A stretch of 29,003 nt of DNA from CAZFCK01 sp964517355 (GTDB lineage Bacteria; Desulfobacterota; Desulfovibrionia; Desulfovibrionales; Desulfovibrionaceae). The translations under genes and the position numbers were made by a program. The stretch's first letter is position 1, and each line of letters starts with the position of its first letter. The notes under the pieces were generated by a model. It was not told the origin of the DNA, made no database searches, and saw only the letters and a program-made list of their open reading frames with translations. The stretch spans positions 1-29,003 of the forward strand of contig CAZFCK010000033.1 of NCBI GenBank assembly GCA_964517355.1. Direction: 5' to 3'. This document shows, one piece after another, positions 7,495 through 15,727 of the stretch.

Positions 7495-8481
7495 ATGGAT
7501 CCGTGGAGCTTGAACGCCATTTTGTTGGCCTTTGGCGGCGGTATGTTCGGCGCCAGTTTGGGAGGATTGTGGTCCTTTTGTCTGTGCGGTTTATTAACGA
7601 TATTGGGCTGCATCGCGGTGTTGGCCGGAGGCTCGGATTTTTTGCTGCTGCAAGTGGGGCTGGGGCCTGTGTTCGGGCCGCATACGGGCGGTTTTGTGGC
7701 TGGAGTGGTCGCAGCCACCTATGCCGCGGGAGTGCGCAAAAACCACCCTACGGGCAACGCCAAAGACATACTTTCCCCACTTGTGGATACATCCTGGGAT
7801 GTGCTCGTAGTGGGGGGGGTGGCTGCCGTATTCGGGCTGGTGCTCGTCCCTGTTCTTCAACATATTCCCATACTTCGCGATTCGGATATGCTGGCGCTTT
7901 CCATCGTCATCAACATCTGGGTCGCGCGCTTGCTGTTTCAAAGGCAGATGCCTTGGGGAGACAAGGAATCCATTAAAAAGTACGGCTGGCTCGGCACAGG
8001 CGATTACTCCATATCCTGGGTGGGGTGGATGGCCAGACCGTCGCGCCTGGTGGTTTTGGGCGCGGGCGTGGGGCTCTTGTCCGGCGGCGTGGCCATGGGC
8101 TTCCGCCATGCGCTCCTGCCCATGGCGCAGCAGGGCACTGTCAGTGAAGCCGCGGCGTTTGTCGCGCCGTTGATCTTCTGCTGGGGCTTGTCAGCGGCAA
8201 TGCTCACCATGCTGACTTTTGGGCAGGGAACGATTCAGAAATCACCGGTGACGCATTGCATAGCCATTATGGGCGCCTGGGGATATCTGCAAACGCAATC
8301 GCTTGTCGTGGCCATGGTCTTCGGCGTGTGCGCGGCGTTTATCCAGGAATTGACCGCAAGAATGTTCTACAACCACGGCAGTAATCACCTTGATCCCCCG
8401 GCAGCGGGCATCGCATTGTCCACTTTGTTGATGCAACTTGCCTTCAAACCTGAATATCTCAATTTTTCTCAATACTTTTAG
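7495..8481 (+). CDS. Polytopic inner-membrane protein, family not recognised
   Basis: A 328-residue protein that is mostly hydrophobic, with roughly eight to ten membrane segments. The first two are rich in glycine (LLAFGGGMFGASLGGLW...LCGLLTILGCIAVLAGG), followed by LGPVFGPHTGGFVAGVVAATYAAG. A loop near 85-95 holds a GNAKDI motif. It looks like a small transporter or channel-like membrane protein of unknown substrate; no ATP-binding or redox motif is seen. ATG 7495 is preferred because AAAGGAG (7481-7487) sits seven bases upstream; ATG 7489 would leave a spacing of one. Its place between the alcohol dehydrogenase and Mop suggests movement of a pathway substrate or product, which is inference only. 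Confidence 0.8.
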   Translation: MDPWSLNAILLAFGGGMFGASLGGLWSFCLCGLLTILGCIAVLAGGSDFLLLQVGLGPVFGPHTGGFVAGVVAATYAAGVRKNHPTGNAKDILSPLVDTSWDVLVVGGVAAVFGLVLVPVLQHIPILRDSDMLALSIVINIWVARLLFQRQMPWGDKESIKKYGWLGTGDYSISWVGWMARPSRLVVLGAGVGLLSGGVAMGFRHALLPMAQQGTVSEAAAFVAPLIFCWGLSAAMLTMLTFGQGTIQKSPVTHCIAIMGAWGYLQTQSLVVAMVFGVCAAFIQELTARMFYNHGSNHLDPPAAGIALSTLLMQLAFKPEYLNFSQYF

Positions 8482-8786
8482 CAACGGCTGCGCCGTGCCT
8501 CACGGTCCGAAACCGTGACGGTTCGCCGGCCACCTTGTGAACATCAGGATATGAGTGCGCGCAACGCACCCATGAACAGTCCTCCTGCGCCCATGCGTCA
8601 ATAACGCGGTGCATGAAGACGTGCAGGGCAACCGCCCACGATCCTGGGGTGCGACGGCGGAAGCGGTGCGTCCCGGCAACGCAAGAAAAACGGCAAATAC
8701 GACAAGGTTCGTCTTTCATAAGGATTCCGGCCCGCGGCGGTCGTTGGAAGGAATCAACCTTTAGCAACGAGATGAAGGGGAAAGAA
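8482..8786 (+). other. Long leader of the aldehyde oxidoreductase gene
   Basis: About 305 bases with several small hairpins: ACGGC-TGC-GCCGT near 8484, TCACGGT-CCGAA-ACCGTGA near 8501, and GTGCG-CGCAA-CGCAC near 8556. Since the next gene needs molybdenum cofactor, I looked for the Moco RNA motif and could not match its conserved core. No promoter is called. Confidence 0.4.
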
Positions 8787-11513
8787 ATGATCCAAAAAAC
8801 GTTAATTGTGAACGGCATTGAGCGGAAACTCATTGTGGACGCCAACGCCAAGCTGTCCGATGTGCTCCGCGAACAGCTGCACCTGTTGGGCGTGAAGGTC
8901 GGCTGCGCTTCTGGTCAATGCGGCGCGTGTTCCGTACTCATCGATGGCAAGGTGAAACGCGCCTGCATCACGAAGATGCGCACCATCGACGATTACGCGG
9001 CCATCAACACCATCGAGGGGCTGGGCACCAAGGAAAACCTGCACCCCCTGCAAACCTCCTGGGTGGTAAACGGCGGCGCGCAATGCGGTTTCTGCACGCC
9101 GGGCTTCATCATGTCGGCCAAGGGGCTTTTGGACGAGAATTCCGATCCTTCGCGGGAAGAAGTGCGCGACTGGTTCCAGAAGCATAAGAACGTGTGCCGC
9201 TGCACAGGATACGTGCCCCTGGTCGATGCGGTCATGGATGCGGCCAAGGCCTTGCGCGGGGAAAAAACTCTGCGCCTGGAGCAAAACGTTCCGGCTGACG
9301 GCCGCGTGTGGGGATCGAGCTACCCGCGCCCCACAGGTGTGGCCAAAGTCCTTGGCCAGTGGGATTTCGGCGACGATCAGAAATACAATCTCCCTCCGGG
9401 AACCCTGCATCTGGCCCTGGTTCACGCCAAGGTCTCCCATGCCAACATCAAGAGTATCGATTATTCGGAAGCTCTGAAGATGCCCGGTGTGGAGCGCGTC
9501 GTCACCCACAAGGACATCAAGGGCAAAAACCGGATCAACGGCCTTATCGCCTTCCCCTGGACCAAGGGCGACGGCTGGGAGCGTCCCATCCTTTGTGATG
9601 AAAAGGTCTTTCAGTACGGCGACGCCATCGCCATCGTGTGTGCGGATTCCGAGGCAAACGCCCGCGCCGCGGCGGACAAGGTGAAAGTGGAGCTGGAAGT
9701 GCTGCCGGCCTATATGAGTGCGCCCGAGGCTATGGCCGAAGACGCCATTGAGATTCACCCCGGCACGCCCAACGTGTATTTCTCCCAGGATCTGATCAAG
9801 GGCCAGGACACCAAACCCTATTTTGAGAACAAGGATCTGGTCGTCGCCGAGGGAGAATATTACACCCAGCGCCAGCCCCATTTGCCTGTGGAGCCTGATG
9901 TCGGCTTTGCCTACATCAACGACGAGGGCAAATTGGTCATCCATTCCAAATCCATCGGCCTGCATCTGCATATGCTCATGGTCGCCGACGGTCTGGGCGT
10001 GAAGCTGGAAGATATGGCCGCCGTGCAGAACCCCGCGGGCGGCACCTTCGGCTACAAGTTCAGCCCGACCATGGAAGCCCTGGTCGGCGCGGCCACCCTG
10101 GCCACGGGGCGCCCCTGTCACCTGCATTACGATTACGCGGAACAGATGTACTACACGGGCAAGCGCTCGCCGTTCTTCGTCAAGGGCCGCTACGCCGCCG
10201 ATAAGAAAACCGGCAAGATCATGGCTGCGGAGAGCGAATGGATTGTCGATCACGGCCCCTATTGCGAGTTCGGCGATCTGTTGACCGCGCGCGGCGCGCA
10301 TTACTGGTCCGCCGGTTACGGCATCCCCAACCAGCGCGGCGTGGGCAAATGCGTGGCCACGAACCACGCCTGGGGCGCGGCATTCCGTGGTTACGGCTCC
10401 CCGGAAATCATGTTCGCCTCCGAGTCCCTGATGGACGAACTGGCCGACAAAATGGGCTGGGACCCGTTGGAACTGCGCTACGCAAACGTCTACCGCAAGG
10501 GCGACACCACGCCCACGGGCAATGCTCCGGATTGTTACGGCATGCCTGAGCAGATCGATATCATGCGCCCCAAATACCAGGAAGCCTTGCGCCGGGCGAA
10601 GAACAACTCCACGGACGAGGTGAAACGAGGCGTGGGCGTTTCCATCGGTATCTACGGCTGCGGCCTGGACGGGCCGGATTCCTCGGAAGCCGACGTGGAA
10701 CTGAACGCCGACGGCGGCGTGACGATCTACGATTGTTGGGAAGACCATGGCCAGGGTGCGGATATCGGCGCTCTGGGCACGGCCCACGAAGCCCTGCGCC
10801 CCTTGGGCGTGCCCGCGGATAAAATCCGCAACGTCAAGAACGATACCAGCAAAGTGCCGTGCAGCGGGCCCGCGGGGGGCAGCCGCAGCCAGGTCGTCAC
10901 GGGCAACGCCATCCGCATCGCCTGTGAAAATCTCATTGCCGCCTTGAAAAAGGCCGACGGCACGTACCGCTCGTATGACGAAATGGTCAAGGAAGGGCTC
11001 CCCCTGCGCTACAAGGGCTCCTGGACCACTCCCTGCAAGGCCACGGATGAAAAGGCCCAGGGCAATCCCATTTGCGTCTACATGTACGGGGTGTTCATGT
11101 CCGAAGTGGCCGTGAACACGAAGACCGGCAAGGTGCAGGTCGAGAAAATGACCCTGGTATCCGACATCGGCAAGATCAACAACAAGCTTGTCGTGGACGG
11201 GCAGAACTGGGGCGGCATCGCCCAAGGCATCGGGCTGGCGTTGTCGGAGGATTTTGAAGACATCCAAAAACACTCCTCCATGGCCGGCGCCGGCATCCCC
11301 TACATCAAGGACGTACCGGATCAGATGGAATTGATCTATGTGGAAAATCCGCGCGAGTTCGGCCCGTTCGGCGCCGCGGGCATTGGAGAGATGCCCTTGT
11401 GCGCACCGCACGCGGCGATCATCAACGCGGTGAAAAACGCATGCGGCGTGCGCATCCGCCAATTGCCGGCATACCCGGAAAAGGTGCTGGCGGGTCTCAA
11501 GGCGCTTTCCTGA
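8787..11513 (+). CDS. mop: Molybdenum-containing aldehyde oxidoreductase (Mop)
   Basis: A xanthine-oxidase-family enzyme that oxidises aldehydes to carboxylic acids with molybdopterin cytosine dinucleotide and two 2Fe-2S clusters. The length is 908 residues; from memory the D. gigas enzyme has 907. Seen: plant-type ferredoxin cluster C40, C45, C48, C60; second cluster C100, C103 (QCGFC), C137, C139 (CRC); Mo domain motifs GGTFGYKFSPT, AFRGYGSPE, DHGQGADIG, and the catalytic Glu in GAAGIGEMPL near the C-terminus. As in D. gigas, there is no FAD domain between the Fe-S and Mo parts, so electrons must leave to a partner protein. ATG 8787 follows AGGGGAAAG and gives the conserved N-terminus MIQK; upstream in-frame starts add 58 unrelated residues. 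The next gene is a likely electron acceptor. Confidence 0.97.
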   Translation: MIQKTLIVNGIERKLIVDANAKLSDVLREQLHLLGVKVGCASGQCGACSVLIDGKVKRACITKMRTIDDYAAINTIEGLGTKENLHPLQTSWVVNGGAQCGFCTPGFIMSAKGLLDENSDPSREEVRDWFQKHKNVCRCTGYVPLVDAVMDAAKALRGEKTLRLEQNVPADGRVWGSSYPRPTGVAKVLGQWDFGDDQKYNLPPGTLHLALVHAKVSHANIKSIDYSEALKMPGVERVVTHKDIKGKNRINGLIAFPWTKGDGWERPILCDEKVFQYGDAIAIVCADSEANARAAADKVKVELEVLPAYMSAPEAMAEDAIEIHPGTPNVYFSQDLIKGQDTKPYFENKDLVVAEGEYYTQRQPHLPVEPDVGFAYINDEGKLVIHSKSIGLHLHMLMVADGLGVKLEDMAAVQNPAGGTFGYKFSPTMEALVGAATLATGRPCHLHYDYAEQMYYTGKRSPFFVKGRYAADKKTGKIMAAESEWIVDHGPYCEFGDLLTARGAHYWSAGYGIPNQRGVGKCVATNHAWGAAFRGYGSPEIMFASESLMDELADKMGWDPLELRYANVYRKGDTTPTGNAPDCYGMPEQIDIMRPKYQEALRRAKNNSTDEVKRGVGVSIGIYGCGLDGPDSSEADVELNADGGVTIYDCWEDHGQGADIGALGTAHEALRPLGVPADKIRNVKNDTSKVPCSGPAGGSRSQVVTGNAIRIACENLIAALKKADGTYRSYDEMVKEGLPLRYKGSWTTPCKATDEKAQGNPICVYMYGVFMSEVAVNTKTGKVQVEKMTLVSDIGKINNKLVVDGQNWGGIAQGIGLALSEDFEDIQKHSSMAGAGIPYIKDVPDQMELIYVENPREFGPFGAAGIGEMPLCAPHAAIINAVKNACGVRIRQLPAYPEKVLAGLKALS

Positions 11514-11566
11514 CACAGGTGACGCGCAACGCAGACGCCGCGCGTTGTCGTAATGAGTACATCCTC

Positions 11567-11592
11567 GGGGGCGCCCGGTAACGGGCGCCCCC
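11567..11592 (+). other. Perfect GC stem-loop after mop
   Basis: GGGGGCGCCCG (11567-11577) and CGGGCGCCCCC (11582-11592) pair over 11 bp around GTAA, 53 nt past the stop. A smaller GGCTG-AAAA-CAGCC hairpin follows. There is no T-run, so it may stabilise the transcript end or act with Rho. Confidence 0.55.
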
Positions 11593-11669
11593 AGGCTGAA
11601 AACAGCCAAACGTCCAAAGCCGCGACAAGCGGCGGGACGCGAACCAAAGCCGGGAGAACGGCACGTCAT

Positions 11670-11774
11670 TAGCGCATTTTCGCCTTGAAACAAGGCTCTC
11701 CCCTGGAACAATTATCAATTGTTCCAGGGAAATGCATAAGAGCATCTAGCGCTTTTCAAGCGTGAGATGCTCTA
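11670..11774 (-). repeat. MITE-like 105-bp element, copy D
   Basis: A complete 105-bp inverted copy bounded by TA. Its central hairpin is fully complementary (CCCTGGAACAATT-GAT-AATTGTTCCAGGG, 13 bp), unlike copy C, which carries a wobble and a mismatch there. It sits between mop and the iron-sulfur flavoprotein and so separates two genes expected to act together. Confidence 0.92.
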
Positions 11775-11775
11775 G

Positions 11776-11989
11776 ACGCGCTGTTCCGAATGATAAAGGA
11801 AAGGGAGCGAAAAAATACCTACCGCCGCGCTCCCGCGGCATTCGCCGCACACTCCGCCCTGGCGGGGTCCAACGTGCAACCCAATGCGGGAAGGGCTCTT
11901 CCGTCCCGCATTGCTCAGAAACCATCCTTCACTCCATTGACAGGGGTGGGCGCCATGCGTCCACCCCCGTTGTTCATAAGGAGCACCAT
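11776..11989 (+). promoter_or_regulatory. Structured leader of the iron-sulfur flavoprotein gene
   Basis: Two strong hairpins precede the ribosome site: CAATGCGGGA/TCCCGCATTG (11882-11891 with 11904-11913), and GGGGTGGGCGC/GCGTCCACCCC (11943-11953 with 11957-11967, one G-T pair, CAT loop). The second ends 10 nt before AAGGAG (11978-11983). No promoter is clear, and the function of the fold is unknown. Confidence 0.4.
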
Positions 11990-14512
11990 ATGGATAAACG
12001 CGAACTGGAAGCCATAGAGAGCCGCTGCACACAGGAGGACATGCCCCTGTGTCAGGCCGCGTGCCCTCTGCGTGTTGACGTGCGCACGTTTATGGCGCGC
12101 ATGGCGGCGGGTGACGCGGCGGGGGGGAGAAAAATCCTCGAACGCTCCATGCCGCTGGTGAATGTTTTGGCCCGCATCTGCGATCACCCTTGTGAAGAAC
12201 CATGCCTGCGGGGGCGAAAAGGCGGGGCTCTGGCCATCGGCCGCCTTGAACGTGCCTGTGTGGAAAACAGCCAGGCGGCGGGTCGCTCCATGTTCCTGCC
12301 GCGCAAGACCGGGCGCGCGGCCTTGTTGGGCGGGGGGCTCAGCGCCCTGACAACGGCTTTTGACCTCGGGAAAAAAGGGTACGGCGTGACGCTGTATGTG
12401 CGGGAGAGGGGCTTGGGGGGGCGCTTGCTCGACATCCCGGAATCAGTGCTGCCTCGCGATGTTCTTGACCGCGAACTTGATAAGATGACGCGCCTGGGCG
12501 TTCACGTGGAGATTGTGGAGGCGTTCGACGCCGCCCTGCTGGATGCTGTGCGCACCGAATACGACGCCGTGTATGTGGAATTGAGCGAGACGGGCCTGGC
12601 GGGGATGTTTCTCAGTGAGGAGGTGGATGACGTCACCCTGCTCACGAAATATCCGGGCGTATTCTGCGGTTCCCGGCCGGAAGGGAACGGATTTTCCCCC
12701 GTGCGTGAAGCGGCTTGCGGCCGCAAGGCTGGGATCTCCATGGACCGGCACATGTCCGGGGTTTCACTGACCGTGGCCCGCGACAAGGAGGGAGCTGGAT
12801 CGACCCGCCTTTTTACCAGCGTGGAAAACGTGCGATCCGCCCCCCGTGTGGTGTGTTATGATCCGGCGGTGGGCTATACTTTGGAAGAAGCGGTGGCCGA
12901 GGCGGGGCGCTGCCTGCAATGCCAATGTCTGGAATGTGTGAAGCGCTGTGTCTTTCTGGAACGGTTTCAGACCTACCCCAAGTCGTGCGCGCGCCACATC
13001 TACAACAATCTTTCCATAGTGCAGGGCAATCATACCGAAAATAAAATGATCAATTCATGCACGTTGTGCGGACTGTGCACGGAGATTTGCCCTCAGGAAT
13101 TTTCCATGTCCGAACTGTGCCTCACCACGCGGCAAAAAATGGTCGATAGCGGCAATATGCCGCCTTCGGCACACGAATTCGCTCTCGAGGATATGGAATT
13201 TTCAAATGGACCGGAATTCGCGCTGATGCGCGCGGCTCCGGGGGAGGCGGCCTGCGCGCATCTGTTTTTTCCGGGATGTCAATTGGGGGGCGAGCCAGAT
13301 GGAAAGGTACCGGAAGTCTATGCGTTCTTGCGCGAAAGATTGCAAGGGGGCGTGGGATTGGCGCTTGGCTGTTGCGGAGTGCCCGCGCTGTGGGCCGGTA
13401 GGCGGGAGCGGTTTGAAGGCATACTCGAGGCGTTCCGCTCCCAATGGGCGGCGTTGGGCAAGCCGCGCATAATCACGTCCTGCGCCTCCTGTCAGTCCGT
13501 GTTCGCTGAATATGCCCCCGACATGCCGGCCGTGTCCTTGTGGCGCGTCATTGCGAAGGAAATATGCCTCCCCGGTAAGACGATATGCGACCCCGAAAAC
13601 AGATTGGCTGTGCACGATCCCTGCACATCCCGGTATGACAGGGAATCGCAGATGGCCGTCCGGGCTATTCTCGGCGCATGCGGCGCGGCGTATGACGAAT
13701 TGCCCTGGTCCGGCCCTTACACGGAGTGTTGCGGTTTCGGGGGGCTTGTGGGCAATGCGAATCCCGATCTGGCCTGGGACATGACCGCACGGCGCGCCGC
13801 CGAAAGTCCCTTGGATTACGTAACCACATGCGCAATGTGCCGCGACAGGCTGGCGCGCAGCGGAAAACGCACATATCATTTGCTGGATCTGCTCTTTCCC
13901 GGAAGCTGCGGCGATCCGGCCGAGAGGCCTGACCCGGGTTTTTCCGGGAGGCGTGAAGAACGAGCACGCCTGAAGCGCACCCTACTCGCCACGGTGTGGG
14001 GAGAAGAGAGCGGCGAGGCGCAAGCGCCTGCGTGCAACCTGGACATTGTCCCGGCTGTGCGAACCCGCATGGAAGAACGGCGCATTCTGGCCCGCGAGGC
14101 GGGAGACGTGATCGCCTTCGCGGAAGAGAGCGGGATCAAGTTCCATGATCTGGAGAAGGATAGTTTCCTGGCGTGTCAGCGGCCGCGGCGGGTGACGTAT
14201 TGGATCGAATACCGCATGGAGCAGGGCACGGCCGTGGTTTGCAATGCCTATTCCCATAGAATGGAGATTATCGGCATCGACGGGGAGGCGCGGCTGGAAA
14301 ACGTCTCCATGAGCTATTTGCCTGAAAACGGTGAATGGCGGTGCGTCCGGTGCGGCGATGCGCTGGAGCCGGCCTCGGTGCGGGTGTCTTATTTGAACGG
14401 CGGCTTTTCCATCACTCTGCTCGCGTGCCGGAAGTGCGGCACGGCTCTGTTGCCGGAATATCTCGCCTTGGGAAAGATGCACGAAGTGGAGCAGCTTATG
14501 GAGGATAAATGA
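11990..14512 (+). CDS. Multidomain FAD/iron-sulfur redox protein, likely electron acceptor of Mop
   Basis: An 840-residue protein. Residues 1-90: GltD-type N-terminal cluster domain (C13, C21, C25, then CDHPCEEPC). From about 105: FAD-binding fold with GGGLSALTTAFDLGKKG, ending in FCGSRP and a GRKAGISMDRH segment. The second Rossmann fold for NAD(P)H expected between them is missing. Next come LQCQCLECVKRC and a ferredoxin motif CTLCGLCTEICP. Two CCG domains of the heterodisulfide-reductase type follow (GCCGVPALWAGR with SCASC; ECCGFGGLVGN with TCAMC). The end is a CxxC...CxxC zinc-ribbon-like domain (CVRCGDALEP, CRKCGTALLPE). From memory, D. vulgaris keeps similar proteins next to its mop homologue (DVU1557-1559 region), with the tail domain as a separate gene; here it would be fused. 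ATG 11990 follows AAGGAG. Confidence 0.85.
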   Translation: MDKRELEAIESRCTQEDMPLCQAACPLRVDVRTFMARMAAGDAAGGRKILERSMPLVNVLARICDHPCEEPCLRGRKGGALAIGRLERACVENSQAAGRSMFLPRKTGRAALLGGGLSALTTAFDLGKKGYGVTLYVRERGLGGRLLDIPESVLPRDVLDRELDKMTRLGVHVEIVEAFDAALLDAVRTEYDAVYVELSETGLAGMFLSEEVDDVTLLTKYPGVFCGSRPEGNGFSPVREAACGRKAGISMDRHMSGVSLTVARDKEGAGSTRLFTSVENVRSAPRVVCYDPAVGYTLEEAVAEAGRCLQCQCLECVKRCVFLERFQTYPKSCARHIYNNLSIVQGNHTENKMINSCTLCGLCTEICPQEFSMSELCLTTRQKMVDSGNMPPSAHEFALEDMEFSNGPEFALMRAAPGEAACAHLFFPGCQLGGEPDGKVPEVYAFLRERLQGGVGLALGCCGVPALWAGRRERFEGILEAFRSQWAALGKPRIITSCASCQSVFAEYAPDMPAVSLWRVIAKEICLPGKTICDPENRLAVHDPCTSRYDRESQMAVRAILGACGAAYDELPWSGPYTECCGFGGLVGNANPDLAWDMTARRAAESPLDYVTTCAMCRDRLARSGKRTYHLLDLLFPGSCGDPAERPDPGFSGRREERARLKRTLLATVWGEESGEAQAPACNLDIVPAVRTRMEERRILAREAGDVIAFAEESGIKFHDLEKDSFLACQRPRRVTYWIEYRMEQGTAVVCNAYSHRMEIIGIDGEARLENVSMSYLPENGEWRCVRCGDALEPASVRVSYLNGGFSITLLACRKCGTALLPEYLALGKMHEVEQLMEDK

Positions 14513-14651
14513 TTTGTATTGGTGGGGCCGTGTTCTCGGGGAGCGCTCTCTTGGCGGAGGGCCTCCACCCGCCCCGTTATACCCATGAAAAGAATCCCTC
14601 TGGAAGGAGAAGCCGTCTTCGTTGCGTTGTGGAAATGATTTCTTTTGGCTA

Positions 14652-14680
14652 TTGACAGTCCGATGCGCACGTGGTGTAGA
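14652..14680 (+). promoter_or_regulatory. Candidate sigma-70 promoter of the glycogen-binding-like gene
   Basis: A perfect TTGACA (14652-14657) with a 17-nt spacer to TGTAGA (14675-14680), a weak -10. TAGATT with a longer spacer is an alternative. It lies about 75 nt before the ATG at 14755. Confidence 0.35.
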
Positions 14681-14754
14681 TTGGAACGAGAAACCAATGA
14701 CAAGGGAAAAAGCGGGGCGGAGTACACCACGAGACATACGCAGAGGGAACAGTC

Positions 14755-15066
14755 ATGGCACTGACGAAAAAATTTCTAAAAAGTAAACCCATTTGTAAGG
14801 TAAGATTCAAGCTGCCCAAAGAGGCTGTGGATTCGGCGAAAGAGGTACATCTTGTCGGAGACTTTAACGACTGGCAAATTGATGTGACACCCATGAAGAA
14901 AAACAAGGACGGTTCGTTTTCCGTGCAGATCGATATAGAAACAGGGAAGGACTACCAGTTTCGATACGTCGTCGATGGCAAGGACTGGATCAATGATTGG
15001 GAGGCGGATCGCTACGAGTTCAACTCCGTGGGCAATTGCGAAAACTCCGTGGTGGCTTTGAGCTGA
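14755..15066 (+). CDS. Stand-alone glycogen-binding (CBM48/isoamylase N-terminal-like) protein
   Basis: A 103-residue cytoplasmic protein consisting of one immunoglobulin-like carbohydrate-binding fold. Typical motifs are VRFKLP, VHLVGDFNDWQ (46-56 region), MKKNKDGSFSVQIDIETGKDYQFRYVVDGKDWINDWEADRYEFNSVGNCENSVV. In the family the GDFNDW and FRYVVDG strands bind alpha-glucans or interact with AMP-kinase-like partners. No catalytic domain is attached. It stands alone with its own candidate promoter, and the G-rich hairpin at 15221 could end its transcript. The ATG has AGAGGGA upstream. The role, perhaps glycogen sensing or targeting, is inferred from the fold only. Confidence 0.85.
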   Translation: MALTKKFLKSKPICKVRFKLPKEAVDSAKEVHLVGDFNDWQIDVTPMKKNKDGSFSVQIDIETGKDYQFRYVVDGKDWINDWEADRYEFNSVGNCENSVVALS

Positions 15067-15220
15067 GGGCGCGCGCCGTACCCAGAAGGCCGAGATGATT
15101 GAAAGACGCACGGGGATGCCCCGGCGGTTTGCGAATTTTTTGAAAAAGGTGCTCAAGAGTATCCATCATTTTTATCTTGTATAACTCTTTGGCATGGTTG
15201 TTTTTTATATGTGTGATAGT

Positions 15221-15283
15221 CGCGGGTCCAGGGGGGCGTTCCCCCCTGGCTGGGGTTGGGGCGGAGCCCCAAAATAACCCATC
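15221..15283 (+). repeat. G-rich double-hairpin repeat, copy 1
   Basis: CCAGGGGGG/CCCCCCTGG (15228-15236 with 15241-15249, CGTT loop) is followed by TTGGGGC-GGA-GCCCCAA (15256-15272). Related copies occur at 27711-27773 and, inverted, at 28772-28821. Here and at 27711 it lies shortly before a MITE-like copy. Confidence 0.65.
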
Positions 15284-15326
15284 TATAAGTTGACATGCTC
15301 TAGAGCTTATCAATCTCAAAATGTTC

Positions 15327-15431
15327 TAGAGCATCTCACGCTTGAAAAGCGCTAGATGCTCTTATGCATTTCACTGGAACAATTGGAAATTGTTTCAGGA
15401 GAGAGCCTTGTTTCAAGGCGAAAATGCGCTA
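15327..15431 (+). repeat. MITE-like 105-bp element, copy E
   Basis: A complete copy bounded by TA, with three point differences from copy C: CACTGG, GGAAATTGTTT and CAGGAG. Its right-hand CTA (15429-15431) is read on the minus strand as the TAG stop of the HTH gene. Confidence 0.92.
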
Positions 15432-15626
15432 GTGCCATAAACGGTTGTTTACCGCCCCGCGTTGGATCGCAAGCCATATTTCCGCGTCGCGGGGCAGCAC
15501 ACGCCATACGCCGTCCATCTTGAACGCCGGAAAGTCCCGTTCACGTATCCATTTGTACAAGGTTTTTTTGGAACACCCCAGCGCATAGGCGATGTTGTCC
15601 AGTCCTGTAATCACGAGCTTGTTCAT
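15429..15626 (-). CDS. Small helix-turn-helix DNA-binding protein (AlpA/excisionase-like)
   Basis: 65 residues. The N-terminal MerR/AlpA-type helix-turn-helix is clear (ITGLDNIAYALGCSKKTLYKWIRERDFPAFKMDGVWRVLPRDAEIWL). Proteins of this type act as excisionases or small prophage regulators. It is divergent from the S24-type repressor at 15859, which resembles a phage control pair, but no integrase, att site or other phage gene is nearby. The stop codon TAG lies in the end of MITE copy E. ATG 15626 is the first start; GAGG sits upstream (minus-strand 15637-15634). Confidence 0.8.
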   Translation of the reverse strand: MNKLVITGLDNIAYALGCSKKTLYKWIRERDFPAFKMDGVWRVLPRDAEIWLAIQRGAVNNRLWH

Positions 15627-15727
15627 AGTGCTGTATCCTCGATTGACCTGTGCCTGATCGAAAGCGCGCCGTCTGTCGCGTCCGCCTTGTTCAGGCGGGC
15701 AAGAAGCCTCTGCGGCGTTTTAAATTT

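Noticed and set aside
8482..8786. Molybdenum cofactor riboswitch before mop
   Set aside because: The leader has hairpins, but I could not match the conserved core of the Moco motif.
8802..11711. 969-residue open frame opposite mop
   Set aside because: It is antisense to a gene with complete family motifs, shows no domain, and its start lies inside the MITE copy.
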